Under the pieces are notes generated by a model. The model saw only the letters and a list, made by a program, of their open reading frames with translations, did not search any database and had not been told where the DNA came from. The position numbers were made by a program, and so were the translations under genes. From NCBI GenBank assembly GCA_964580315.1, contig CAZOKH010000003.1, positions 55,671 through 119,670 on the forward strand: DNA of 64,000 nucleotides, written 5' to 3'. Below, piece after piece: positions 17,153-25,260 of this stretch. The DNA is from CAZOKH01 sp964580315 (lineage in GTDB: Bacteria > Chloroflexota > Anaerolineae > Anaerolineales > Anaerolineaceae). Positions within the stretch are counted from its first letter, which is position 1, and each line of letters starts with the position of its first letter.

Positions 17153-17920
17153 ATGAACAACAATCATGTGCCGGATATAGAAATCGAACACCTCTATGCA
17201 GGTTACGAACAGGAGATCATCCTGGAGGATATCAACCTGGTTGTGCAACCGCTGGATTTCATTGGAATCATTGGCCCAAATGGCGGCGGGAAAACCACCC
17301 TGTTCAAAACCCTGTTGGGAATTATTCCTGTTTCCAGGGGAAAAATTCGCATCTTAGGCAAACCCGTTACAGAGGGACGCGCCAATATTGGTTACGTTCC
17401 ACAATGGGTTGATATTGACCACGACTTTCCGGTTAATGTATGGGAAGTTGCGTTGATGGGACGGTTGGGAAAAAGGCGATTGACCAAACCTTATTCAGCG
17501 CATGACAAACAGGTGGTTTGCAATGCGCTGGAACAGGTGGGGCTTATGGACCTGCGGGACCGTCCCATTGGAGAACTATCCGGGGGACAGCGGCAACGAG
17601 TGTATATCGCCCGCGCATTAGCCACCGAACCCAAAATATTATTGTTGGATGAACCCACCGCCAGCATTGACCCGCATTTTAAAAATAGTATCTTTGAACT
17701 GCTACGGGAATTGAATAATCAGCTCACCATTGTTATGGTTTCCCACGATATGGGCGCCATTTCTTCTTATGCCAAAACCGTCGGTTGCCTTAACCGCCGG
17801 CTCTTCTATCATGGTCAAAAGCAGATTACTACCGATATGGTTGGCGCGGTTTATCAATGCCCGGTTGATTTGATTGCCCACGGTGTACCGCACCGGGTTT
17901 TTGAAGAGCATCATCATTAG
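17153..17920 (+). CDS. znuC: Metal ABC transporter ATPase
   Basis: 255-residue ATPase of the zinc/manganese importer family. Walker A GPNGGGKTTL, Q loop YVPQWVDID, signature LSGGQRQRVYIARAL, Walker B ILLLDEPTASID and switch VSHDMG are all intact. The ATG at 17153 is 9 bases after the znuA stop; a TTG overlapping that stop is the alternative start. Confidence 0.92.
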   Translation: MNNNHVPDIEIEHLYAGYEQEIILEDINLVVQPLDFIGIIGPNGGGKTTLFKTLLGIIPVSRGKIRILGKPVTEGRANIGYVPQWVDIDHDFPVNVWEVALMGRLGKRRLTKPYSAHDKQVVCNALEQVGLMDLRDRPIGELSGGQRQRVYIARALATEPKILLLDEPTASIDPHFKNSIFELLRELNNQLTIVMVSHDMGAISSYAKTVGCLNRRLFYHGQKQITTDMVGAVYQCPVDLIAHGVPHRVFEEHHH

Positions 17921-17931
17921 GATTATTGGAT

Positions 17932-18792
17932 ATGTTTCAATCTATCACTTCCCTTTTTGAATACGCTTTCATGCGCAATGCCCTGGCGGCAGGTGTGCTG
18001 GTGAGCATTGCCTGCGGTGTGATCGGCACCTATGTGGTCATCAAACGCATTGTCTTCATCAGCGGCGGCATTGCTCACACCGCCTACGGCGGCATTGGCC
18101 TGGGTTATTTTTTCAATTTCAACCCGGTGATCGGCGCCATATTATTCAGCCTGGCAGCCGCCTTTGGCATGGGCATTGTCCACCGCCGCACCCGCCAACG
18201 CGCCGACACCATCATCGGCGTCATGTGGGCGCTGGGTATGGCCATCGGCATCATCCTGATAGACAAGAGCCCCGGTTACAAAACCGACCTGATGAGTTAC
18301 CTTTTCGGCAGTATCCTGGCAGTGCCGCAATCTGACCTGATCATCATGCTGGTGCTTAACCTGGTGATTATCGGGCTGGTGATCTTGTTTTACAAAGAAT
18401 TGCTGGCGGTTGCTTTTGATGAAACTTTTGCCGCCGTCCAAAATGTGCCGGTTGATGCGCTTGAAATCCTCCTTTTGAGCATGATTGGCCTGACCATCGT
18501 CATGATGATGCGGGTTGTTGGATTAATCATGGTCATCGCCCTGCTTACCATCCCGGCAGCCATAAGCGGTTTGTTTATCCGTAACATTAAAAAAATGATG
18601 GCGGTTTCCTCCCTGCTGGGAATTTTCTTTACTGTCGTCGGGCTGCTGATTTCCTATTTCTTCAACCTGACCTCCGGTGCCACCATTATCCTTGTGGCAG
18701 GTGTTACCTACTTATTAGCGCTTGCCATCCATCAGAAAAAACCGCCAGCCGAATTGTCAGAAAACAACAACAACAAAGTACCCTGTTCTTAA
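17932..18792 (+). CDS. znuB: Metal ABC transporter permease
   Basis: 286-residue ABC-3 family integral membrane protein with about eight or nine hydrophobic segments. It contains the conserved GIAHTAYGGIGLGYF stretch and the DEtFAAVQNVPVDALEILL coupling region facing the ATPase. It starts 12 bases after znuC and ends the operon; a strong terminator follows at 18832. Confidence 0.92.
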   Translation: MFQSITSLFEYAFMRNALAAGVLVSIACGVIGTYVVIKRIVFISGGIAHTAYGGIGLGYFFNFNPVIGAILFSLAAAFGMGIVHRRTRQRADTIIGVMWALGMAIGIILIDKSPGYKTDLMSYLFGSILAVPQSDLIIMLVLNLVIIGLVILFYKELLAVAFDETFAAVQNVPVDALEILLLSMIGLTIVMMMRVVGLIMVIALLTIPAAISGLFIRNIKKMMAVSSLLGIFFTVVGLLISYFFNLTSGATIILVAGVTYLLALAIHQKKPPAELSENNNNKVPCS

Positions 18793-18831
18793 CATTTCAC
18801 GCTTTTGGAAATTTCACAAAACTGCTGCAAA

Positions 18832-18866
18832 AAAACGAGTGAATTAAATCTTCACTCGTTTTTTCA
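18832..18866 (+). terminator. Terminator of the zinc uptake operon
   Basis: A 12-base stem AAAACGAGTGAA / TTCACTCGTTTT with a 7-base loop, followed by TT. Confidence 0.8.
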
Positions 18867-18989
18867 TTATATGAAATATTTTTGGATATAAATATTTAAT
18901 AAATTACCCCTGTTTTCCATCAACACTGCTCATCAATGGATTGCAAGCCTTACTGGTTTATGCTAGACTGAAAAAATAGGATGAGGGTG

Positions 18990-20156
18990 ATGACGACTAT
19001 GGCTGAAAAAATATTGATAATTGATGATGACCAACAAACTGTACACCTCGTTGAACTGATGCTTTCACGCAAGGGATATGAGGTGATAAACGCCGCCAAC
19101 GGCGCTGACGCATTGAATCTAGCGCAAACACTAAAGCCCGATTTAATCATTCTGGACGTGATGATGCCCGATATGGATGGCTTTGAAGTGGCGCGCCGCT
19201 TGCGCGAGATGCCAGAAACGGCAGCCATTCCCATCATCATGTTCACCGCGCGAACACAATTGGAAGATAAGGTGAAAGGTTATGAAGCCGGAGCAGATGG
19301 TTATCTCACCAAACCCATTCACCCGGCCGAACTGGCTGCCAATGTTAAAGCCCTGCTGGCGCGCGGAAAACCTCAGGCATCCCCTCAACCCGAAGAAGTT
19401 CGCTCTTCCGGTCATAGTATTGCTGTCATCTCTCCACGCGGCGGACTCGGAGCCTCCAGCCTGACAATTAACCTGTCAATGGCACTTTTCAAAACAACCA
19501 AAATGGAGATTATTGCGGCTGAATTGCAGCCGGGGCACGGTACCTGGGCGCTGGATCTGGGTTTTACCAATGCCGATGGTTTGAGCAATTTGTTGGAAAT
19601 GCCATTGGAGAACATCACGCCAGCCACAGTCAAAGAACGCCTGATCAAGACAAAATACGGCCCAAGTTACTTGCCCGCCAGTGATTTATTGAAAGACTTC
19701 AAGCTGGTTAATGCCAATGAACAATTACGAAAGATCATTAAAACGTTAACCACGCTGGCGCCAATTGTTTTACTCGATTACGGTGTCATGATAATCCCGG
19801 ACATTCTCTCCTCAATGGCTTTATCCGACGAAATCTTGATCGTAACCGAGCCATTCCCTGCTGCTGCCAGGCAAACCCAGGCATTAATTGAGCAAATTCG
19901 CCAGAACCTGGGAGAAAACCACCTGCTAACAGTGGTGGCGGTTAACCGCAACCGCTCTGAAATGCAGTTCACAGCAGCGCAATTGGAAGAAAACCTGGGT
20001 GTGCCGGTGACCATTTTCATTCCCCCCGCGCCCGAAATTGCCTATCAGGCCGGGCTGCGCTCCATGCCTTTAAGTGTCATACAACCCGAGAGCCTTTTAA
20101 CCCAACAATACGACCGGCTGGCCAAAGAGCTTGCCGAACGCATTGCGCCAGGCTGA
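18990..20156 (+). CDS. Response regulator receiver fused to MinD/CpaE-like ATPase
   Basis: 388 residues in two domains. Residues about 5-125 are a complete receiver: acidic IDDD, phosphoacceptor Asp in LDVMMPDMDG, FTAR threonine and LTKPIHP lysine. After a linker, about 145-388 is a MinD/ParA-superfamily domain with the deviant P loop SPRGGLGASSLTINLS; the signature lysine is Arg and the GKT lysine position is Ala, as in CpaE-like proteins. LLDYGVM may be the Walker B region. ATG 18990 has AGGA 8 bases upstream; ATGs at 18981 and 18999 are possible. CpaE relatives position pilus secretion machines, but no pilus gene is nearby. Confidence 0.85.
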   Translation: MTTMAEKILIIDDDQQTVHLVELMLSRKGYEVINAANGADALNLAQTLKPDLIILDVMMPDMDGFEVARRLREMPETAAIPIIMFTARTQLEDKVKGYEAGADGYLTKPIHPAELAANVKALLARGKPQASPQPEEVRSSGHSIAVISPRGGLGASSLTINLSMALFKTTKMEIIAAELQPGHGTWALDLGFTNADGLSNLLEMPLENITPATVKERLIKTKYGPSYLPASDLLKDFKLVNANEQLRKIIKTLTTLAPIVLLDYGVMIIPDILSSMALSDEILIVTEPFPAAARQTQALIEQIRQNLGENHLLTVVAVNRNRSEMQFTAAQLEENLGVPVTIFIPPAPEIAYQAGLRSMPLSVIQPESLLTQQYDRLAKELAERIAPG

Positions 20157-20164
20157 CCCGTTAA

Positions 20165-21925
20165 TCAACGGCTGCCGCGCCTGCCAAATTGTCGTTCCAG
20201 CAAATCAACCGAAAGATGGATCATGGTCGGCCGGCCGTGCGGACAGGTGCGCGGTGAGCGGCAGGCTTCCAGTCCGCGCAGCAGCGCTTCCTGCTCTTGC
20301 CCACTCAGCACCTTGCCAGCCTTAACCGCAATCCGTTTGCAAATGCGCGCCACAATTTTGGCTTCAATTTCATTTTGCAGCGGGGTTTCATCCTCTTCAA
20401 AATCTTCCACAACCGCACGCAAAGCCGCCTCAGGGCTAATTTCAGCCAGCAGCGCCGGGATGGATTGAACCCGGAATGTGTTCGGCCCAAACGGTTCTAT
20501 TTCAAACCCCAGGCTTTTCAACAGGGGAATTTTCTCATCCAGTAATTGAGCATTACCCGGCGCCAGTTGCACAACCGCAGGTTCCAGCAAAGCCTGGGCA
20601 GGGATGGTGGTCTCGCGTTGATGCATCATTTGTTCAAACAGCACCCGTTCATGCGCTGCATGCTGGTCAATCAAATACAGCCCGTCTGGTCCCTCAGCCA
20701 CCAGGTAAGCGGCGCCAATTTGCCCCACCAGGCGAAGCAAGGGTAAACTTCCCGAGGGAAATATCGACGGCGCTGCCGTATGAACATTGCTCACCACAAT
20801 TCCAGCCGCCGGCTCCGTGGCTGGAGAAACAAGTTCGGGGTCGTGAACAATCTGCCAGGCCGGGTCTACCCCTGTTTCAGGTCTTTGCTCCTGCCGGTCA
20901 ACCAGGTTCCATTGGATGGGATGCAATTCGGGTACTGGGGAAAATGCCATCAAGCCGCGCCGCACAGCGCGGTGAACATTGGCAAATACTTTTTCGTGAT
21001 TGCGAAAACGAACTTCCGCTTTGGCCGGGTGCACATTCACATCCACTTCTTCCGGTGGAATTTCCAGGAACAACACCGCAGTGGGATAACGCCCCACCAT
21101 GATCATATTTTGATAAGCATGGATCAATGAGCTGGCCAGCGCCGCATCCTGTATCCACCTGCCGTTCACGAAAAAGGAAATCTCGCGCCGATTTGAGCGG
21201 GTTTGCGCCACCGGGCTGATATAGCCCCTGATCTGGCAGGCTTCATCCTGCAATTCAATCTCCAGCATTTGCCGCGCCAGTTCCACACCATAGAGCGCGC
21301 TCAGCACCTCGCGCTGGTTGCCGTTCCCGCTGGTTTGCAGCGCAGTTACACCATCCAGCAGCAGGTGAAAACGCACCTGCGGATACGCCAGGGCATAACG
21401 CGTTACCAGGTCGGCGGCTCGGCGTCGTTCGGTGGCATCAGCCTTGAGGAATTTCAAACGCGCCGGCACATTGAAGAAAAGGTCTTCCACGCTCACCACT
21501 GTGCCTTGCGGCGCGCCTACTGCTTCCACAGAGCCATTTTTTCCGCCTTCCACCCGCAAACGCCCCCCGGTCTGAGCATCGGCCGTTTTGGATGTCAGTG
21601 TCAGAATCGAGACGGAACCAATCGAAGCCAGCGCCTCTCCTCGAAATCCCAGGGTGCGAATGGAAAAAAGATCATCTGCTGACTGGATTTTGCTGGTGGC
21701 ATGCCGCGCCACAGCCAGTGAAAGCTCATCGGTTGAAATGCCTGTGCCATTATCGGTAATTTCGATCAACCGCTTGCCAGCCTGATCCAGCCGGATGCGG
21801 ATCTGGGTGGCGCCGGCGTCCAGGGCGTTTTCAAGCAGTTCTTTCACCACCGAAGCCGGGCGTTCCACCACTTCACCGGCTGCAATTTGAGAAGCCACTT
21901 TGTCAGGTAACAGATGAATGGGCAT
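20165..21925 (-). CDS. mutL: DNA mismatch repair protein MutL
   Basis: 586-residue GHKL ATPase of mismatch repair. The N-terminal IAAGEVVERPASVVKELLENALDAG, DNGTGI and TLGFRGEALASI motifs are intact. The C-terminal domain carries the metal-dependent endonuclease motif DQHAAHERVLFE, with the ACRS and CPHGRPT motifs, so this MutL should nick DNA itself and work without MutH. The start at 21925 follows GGAGGGAAG. It is divergent from rnpB and ends 8 bases from the convergent receiver-ATPase gene. No mutS is in the window. Confidence 0.96.
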   Translation of the reverse strand: MPIHLLPDKVASQIAAGEVVERPASVVKELLENALDAGATQIRIRLDQAGKRLIEITDNGTGISTDELSLAVARHATSKIQSADDLFSIRTLGFRGEALASIGSVSILTLTSKTADAQTGGRLRVEGGKNGSVEAVGAPQGTVVSVEDLFFNVPARLKFLKADATERRRAADLVTRYALAYPQVRFHLLLDGVTALQTSGNGNQREVLSALYGVELARQMLEIELQDEACQIRGYISPVAQTRSNRREISFFVNGRWIQDAALASSLIHAYQNMIMVGRYPTAVLFLEIPPEEVDVNVHPAKAEVRFRNHEKVFANVHRAVRRGLMAFSPVPELHPIQWNLVDRQEQRPETGVDPAWQIVHDPELVSPATEPAAGIVVSNVHTAAPSIFPSGSLPLLRLVGQIGAAYLVAEGPDGLYLIDQHAAHERVLFEQMMHQRETTIPAQALLEPAVVQLAPGNAQLLDEKIPLLKSLGFEIEPFGPNTFRVQSIPALLAEISPEAALRAVVEDFEEDETPLQNEIEAKIVARICKRIAVKAGKVLSGQEQEALLRGLEACRSPRTCPHGRPTMIHLSVDLLERQFGRRGSR

Positions 21926-22000
21926 TTTCTTCCCTCCGCCTGAGATTATACCAGTGAAGGAATAGCCGCTCCGGGTGGTTTTGCATCCCGGGTGGTATGA

Positions 22001-22029
22001 TTGACGCGCTTGCTGTTCCGGGGTATTAT
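22001..22029 (+). promoter_or_regulatory. Promoter of rnpB
   Basis: TTGACG (22001-22006), 17-base spacer, TATTAT (22024-22029); transcription would start near 22036, just before the P1 helix. Confidence 0.75.
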
Positions 22030-22040
22030 CTAAACGCCCC

Positions 22041-22416
22041 AGGTTGGTCGGGGAATCGCGGTGCGGCCTGTCCGCATCGAGGAAAGTCCGTACTCCATAG
22101 AGCGCAATGCCGGATAACATCCGGGGCGGGGCAACCTGCCGGATCGGGCTACAGAGATATACCGCCTCGCTTCGCGGGGTAAGGGTGAAAAGGTGGTGTA
22201 AGAGACCACCGGCGTATGCAGTAATGCAGCGGCCGGGCAACCCCCATTGGGAGCAAGGTCAAGCAGGGGCGACGAGGCTGCTCGTCTCATTTGAGTCCCG
22301 GGTAGATCGCACGAGTGGATTGGTAACAATCCTCCCAGATAGATGATTCCCCAACCTTCAGTCGTCTCTTCGGAGATACCCTGTTGGTGGACAGAATGCG
22401 GCTTATAGACCAACCT
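22041..22416 (+). ncRNA. rnpB: RNase P RNA, bacterial class A type
   Basis: Catalytic RNA that trims 5' leaders from tRNA precursors. The 5' AGGTTGGTC (22041-22049) pairs with GACCAACCT (22408-22416) to form P1. The universal GAGGAAAGTCCG (P4 and CR-I region) is at about 22078-22089, and the 3' consensus ACAGAATGCGGCTTATAG is at 22391-22408. The length of about 376 bases fits class A. The true 3' end may lie further on, because the last 22 bases are repeated at 22466-22487 and are then followed by a T tract. Confidence 0.95.
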
Positions 22417-22417
22417 G
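22396..22417 (+). repeat. 3' end of rnpB, first copy of a 22-base direct repeat
   Basis: These 22 bases (begin ATGCGGCTTATAG, end ACCAACCTG) recur identically at 22466-22487, 70 bases downstream. This copy is preceded by the canonical ACAGA and is the functional P4/P1 3' strand by consensus. Confidence 0.9.
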
Positions 22418-22465
22418 AGGCATTTTCGATTTTATCGCGTGGACACAATCCCATCGAGGGATGTT

Positions 22466-22487
22466 ATGCGGCTTATAGACCAACCTG
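22466..22487 (+). repeat. Second copy of the rnpB 3'-end repeat, before a T tract
   Basis: Identical to 22396-22417, preceded by a small hairpin ATCCC / GGGAT (about 22448-22462) and followed by GGAG and eight T residues at 22491-22498. It can pair with the 5' P1 strand as well as the first copy can, so it may mark an alternative or precursor 3' end of the RNA. Confidence 0.85.
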
Positions 22488-22496
22488 GAGTTTTTT

Positions 22497-24653
22497 TTAC
22501 CCGGAACCCTTTTTTCGCGCCTGGATCAGCATACCCATTCGTTCTACCAGCATCACCAGTCCCCACCAACCTGCCAGCCGCCATTGAATCCCAATCTGGG
22601 CAGCGTGTCGTTCAATTTCCAACGGCTCGCCGTGCCACACAATGAACATGCTTGGATAAATGGTAATAAACAGGATTCCCACCACAATCCACAACGGTTG
22701 TCGTTTTGTAATGGCATAATCAACAACCCCAACCAGGCTGATTAAGCCCAGCAAACCTACCGCCCAGGCTTGATGCGGAAAAAATAACTCATGAAATTGC
22801 CTGGTCTTTTCAGGCAATTCTAGAAAAGCATATTTTGGATTACGGTATTCCAGGTTGCCGCCGTTTACCAATTTTTGCCATTGTTCAACAGGTTCCAGCA
22901 TGGTTTCCACCGGGGTGAAAAGCAGGTATTTCAGATACGCCTGTTTGCCGCAGCAATCAATCCAATCGCGCAGCGGCTGCAAGGTTGGCGAGTTAGCCAT
23001 CAGTTGTTGGTATTCATACCCCACCATGCCCGTGGTGGACATTAATTCGTCGCTTAGCGGCAATCCTTCCTTTTCAAAGAAGTCCACCGCCTGCGGATCA
23101 TGCAGAATGCGCATTGCCAGGTGATCCATGATGAAGATCTGCCAGCGATTGCCGCGTGTGATCGTCATATTCTGAACAATAAAAATAATCAGGATTGAAC
23201 CCGCATAAACCCATGCCAGTTTCCTGCTGTCCGACAGATGCTGATTGATCAAAACTCCCAGTACAAAAATCACCGCGCCCATCATCAAAAAATAAATATT
23301 GCTGTCCCTGACAAAAGAATAAAACACCGCCGCCAGGGTAGAAAGGATAACCAGGCTAATGCGAAAAACAGGTTTTTTCAACCGGGGCAAAAGGGCAACC
23401 AGCAGCACCCAGCTTGTCAGGGTAAGCGCCAGCAAAGAGAAGGATATTGACTCTGACAGCAACAATGAGTCCCAAATGCTGATCTCCAGGGTCATGCTGA
23501 AAAGCAAGGTCACCGCAAAAGCAGCAAATTTCAACCAGCATTGTCGAAACCCCAGGGTCAAAGCCAGCGCCAGCATAGTCCAGGCGACAACAGACAGCAC
23601 AAACTGGGCATCCCGTATGTGATTCATCTGCTCCACCGCCTGGAAATTCTGCGGTGTGGTGTTCAGCATTTTCAGGAAAAGCGGCAAAGTAAACGCCCGG
23701 GTTCCCATCCAGAAGGCAGGCGAATCAATTGGTTGCGCCGCGGTTTCCACGTAAGCCAGTGTATCGCGAAAGGTACGGGGTTGATCCAAATCCAGGTAGG
23801 CTGTCCGATGCTGGATTGTGGCTACCAGGAAAAACAGGCCCAACAACCCCAGCATAACAGCAGATGAATATCGATTGGATACACGAATAACCACAGCGCA
23901 CAATACGAATGCCAGGTAGCCGAACCCAGCCAGGTAAAAAATGGCGAATATCATGCTCGCCAGATCCGGCATTGATGTTGGGAAAGGGCTGGCACTCGCC
24001 TTTAAAAACAGGGGCAGGCTGGCGTCTTCTTTTGATGACAAATCCAGTAATCGAGACTGCCCCTGCCAGGAAATTTGCGCCTTCCCACCCGCTTCAAAAT
24101 AGCGCAGTTGAATGACCACCCCCACCGGCGCCTCGCCTTTCAACACCAATGCTGATCCCTTTGCACCGCTGGAAGAAAACACGCCATCAGTAACCACCCA
24201 ATCTCCGCTCATGGTCAGTTCAGCCGCGTCAATGCGCTTTCCATTGAGATATTTCAATTCACGGATCTCAACCTGGTTGCCGCGATTTGACGCAGGATCA
24301 ACCTCAATGGCGCTGATCACAAGTTGGAAGGGTTGCTTCACATCCGGTTCTGGAACAGGCTGAATCCAGAAAAATATTCCCACCGCCGCCAGGACAATTG
24401 CCAGGATTTCAACAAGCTGAGGTCTGGATAATTGCTTTGATAATGGAGTTAGCAGCCATCGATTCACCCAATGAACAGCAAATAAAAACAACGGCACAGC
24501 CAGTGCAGTGAAATTTAGACGCCCCAGTGGAAATACGTGATAGCGGTTTTGAAAATAAAGTGATGTGAAAAGAATGGAAAGACAACCGGCGATCAAGATT
24601 TCAATGATCCACGGTTTTATCACCCTCCACCAGTTTTTGAAAGACTGTTTCAT
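22497..24653 (-). CDS. Large integral membrane protein, GT-C glycosyltransferase-like, function unknown
   Basis: 718 residues; ATG 24653 follows GAAGGTGAG. Two N-terminal hydrophobic helices and a third near 90-110 precede a soluble beta-rich domain (about 115-230), then some ten further membrane helices and a soluble C-terminal loop before two last helices. An LLLSESISFSLLAL stretch resembles the membrane region of GT-C sugar transferases, but I see no clear catalytic DD or DE motif near the N-terminus. Function is not recognised. It is convergent with rnpB and not in an operon. Confidence 0.75.
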   Translation of the reverse strand: MKQSFKNWWRVIKPWIIEILIAGCLSILFTSLYFQNRYHVFPLGRLNFTALAVPLFLFAVHWVNRWLLTPLSKQLSRPQLVEILAIVLAAVGIFFWIQPVPEPDVKQPFQLVISAIEVDPASNRGNQVEIRELKYLNGKRIDAAELTMSGDWVVTDGVFSSSGAKGSALVLKGEAPVGVVIQLRYFEAGGKAQISWQGQSRLLDLSSKEDASLPLFLKASASPFPTSMPDLASMIFAIFYLAGFGYLAFVLCAVVIRVSNRYSSAVMLGLLGLFFLVATIQHRTAYLDLDQPRTFRDTLAYVETAAQPIDSPAFWMGTRAFTLPLFLKMLNTTPQNFQAVEQMNHIRDAQFVLSVVAWTMLALALTLGFRQCWLKFAAFAVTLLFSMTLEISIWDSLLLSESISFSLLALTLTSWVLLVALLPRLKKPVFRISLVILSTLAAVFYSFVRDSNIYFLMMGAVIFVLGVLINQHLSDSRKLAWVYAGSILIIFIVQNMTITRGNRWQIFIMDHLAMRILHDPQAVDFFEKEGLPLSDELMSTTGMVGYEYQQLMANSPTLQPLRDWIDCCGKQAYLKYLLFTPVETMLEPVEQWQKLVNGGNLEYRNPKYAFLELPEKTRQFHELFFPHQAWAVGLLGLISLVGVVDYAITKRQPLWIVVGILFITIYPSMFIVWHGEPLEIERHAAQIGIQWRLAGWWGLVMLVERMGMLIQARKKGSG

Positions 24654-24764
24654 TCTCTCACCTTCACTTTGAGTATTCAGCATTGGAGTTGAAATTATAA
24701 CATTTCCACCTGTTCAAACTGCGGCATCCATATCATAATTGAACTTCAGGAAAAGAGGAGCAAA

Positions 24765-25172
24765 ATGTCCACACCACCATCCAATGATGATTTTCAATCC
24801 CAGTTCCTTCGCCTGGGGAAAAACCTGGAAGAATTGATTCAATCTGCCTGGGAAAGACCTGAACGAAAAAAGATTCAAAACGAATTGGAAACAGGTTTTG
24901 GCGAAGTTTTTCAGACATTATCAAAGGCAACCTCTGAATTCCGCGCCAGCGACACCGGCCAACAACTGGAGCATGACCTGGACGATTTGCGCCGTCAAAT
25001 TGACAGCGGTGAATTAACCGAAAAAGTGCGTGACGAAATTCTGCATGCTTTGCAGTTGCTGAACAGCCAGTTGGAGCAAACAGCAGCCAGTCCCTCGAAC
25101 GCAGATCATCCCGCCGGGCAAACTCCCCCGCCACCTGAAAATGATCCAGGCGATCAACCCGATAAATCATAG
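24765..25172 (+). CDS. Small acidic helical protein, function unknown
   Basis: 135 residues, start preceded by AAGAGGAGC. Residues about 5-105 are predicted amphipathic helix or coiled coil (LGKNLEELIQSAW, LEHDLDDLRRQIDSGELTEK), followed by a Pro-rich disordered tail (HPAGQTPPPPENDPGD). No signal or membrane segment. It is transcribed alone towards pnp and ends in a shared terminator. Not recognised. Confidence 0.7.
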   Translation: MSTPPSNDDFQSQFLRLGKNLEELIQSAWERPERKKIQNELETGFGEVFQTLSKATSEFRASDTGQQLEHDLDDLRRQIDSGELTEKVRDEILHALQLLNSQLEQTAASPSNADHPAGQTPPPPENDPGDQPDKS

Positions 25173-25200
25173 TCAAGCCAACCCAACCCACAAAGAATGA

Positions 25201-25240
25201 AAAATCCCCACCGGAATTCGATCCGGTGGGGATTTTTTAC
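25201..25240. terminator. Bidirectional terminator between the helical protein gene and pnp
   Basis: A 15-base stem AAAATCCCCACCGGA / TCCGGTGGGGATTTT with a 6-base loop and T runs on both strands, placed between convergent genes. Confidence 0.85.
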
Positions 25241-25260
25241 CATTCAAATAATAGGATAGT

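Noticed and set aside
20476..21102. 208-codon plus-strand frame inside mutL
   Set aside because: Antisense to conserved MutL motifs; Pro/Gln/Arg-rich without family features.
22030..22413. 127-codon minus-strand open frame opposite rnpB
   Set aside because: The DNA matches RNase P RNA consensus and P1 pairing; the frame is fortuitous.
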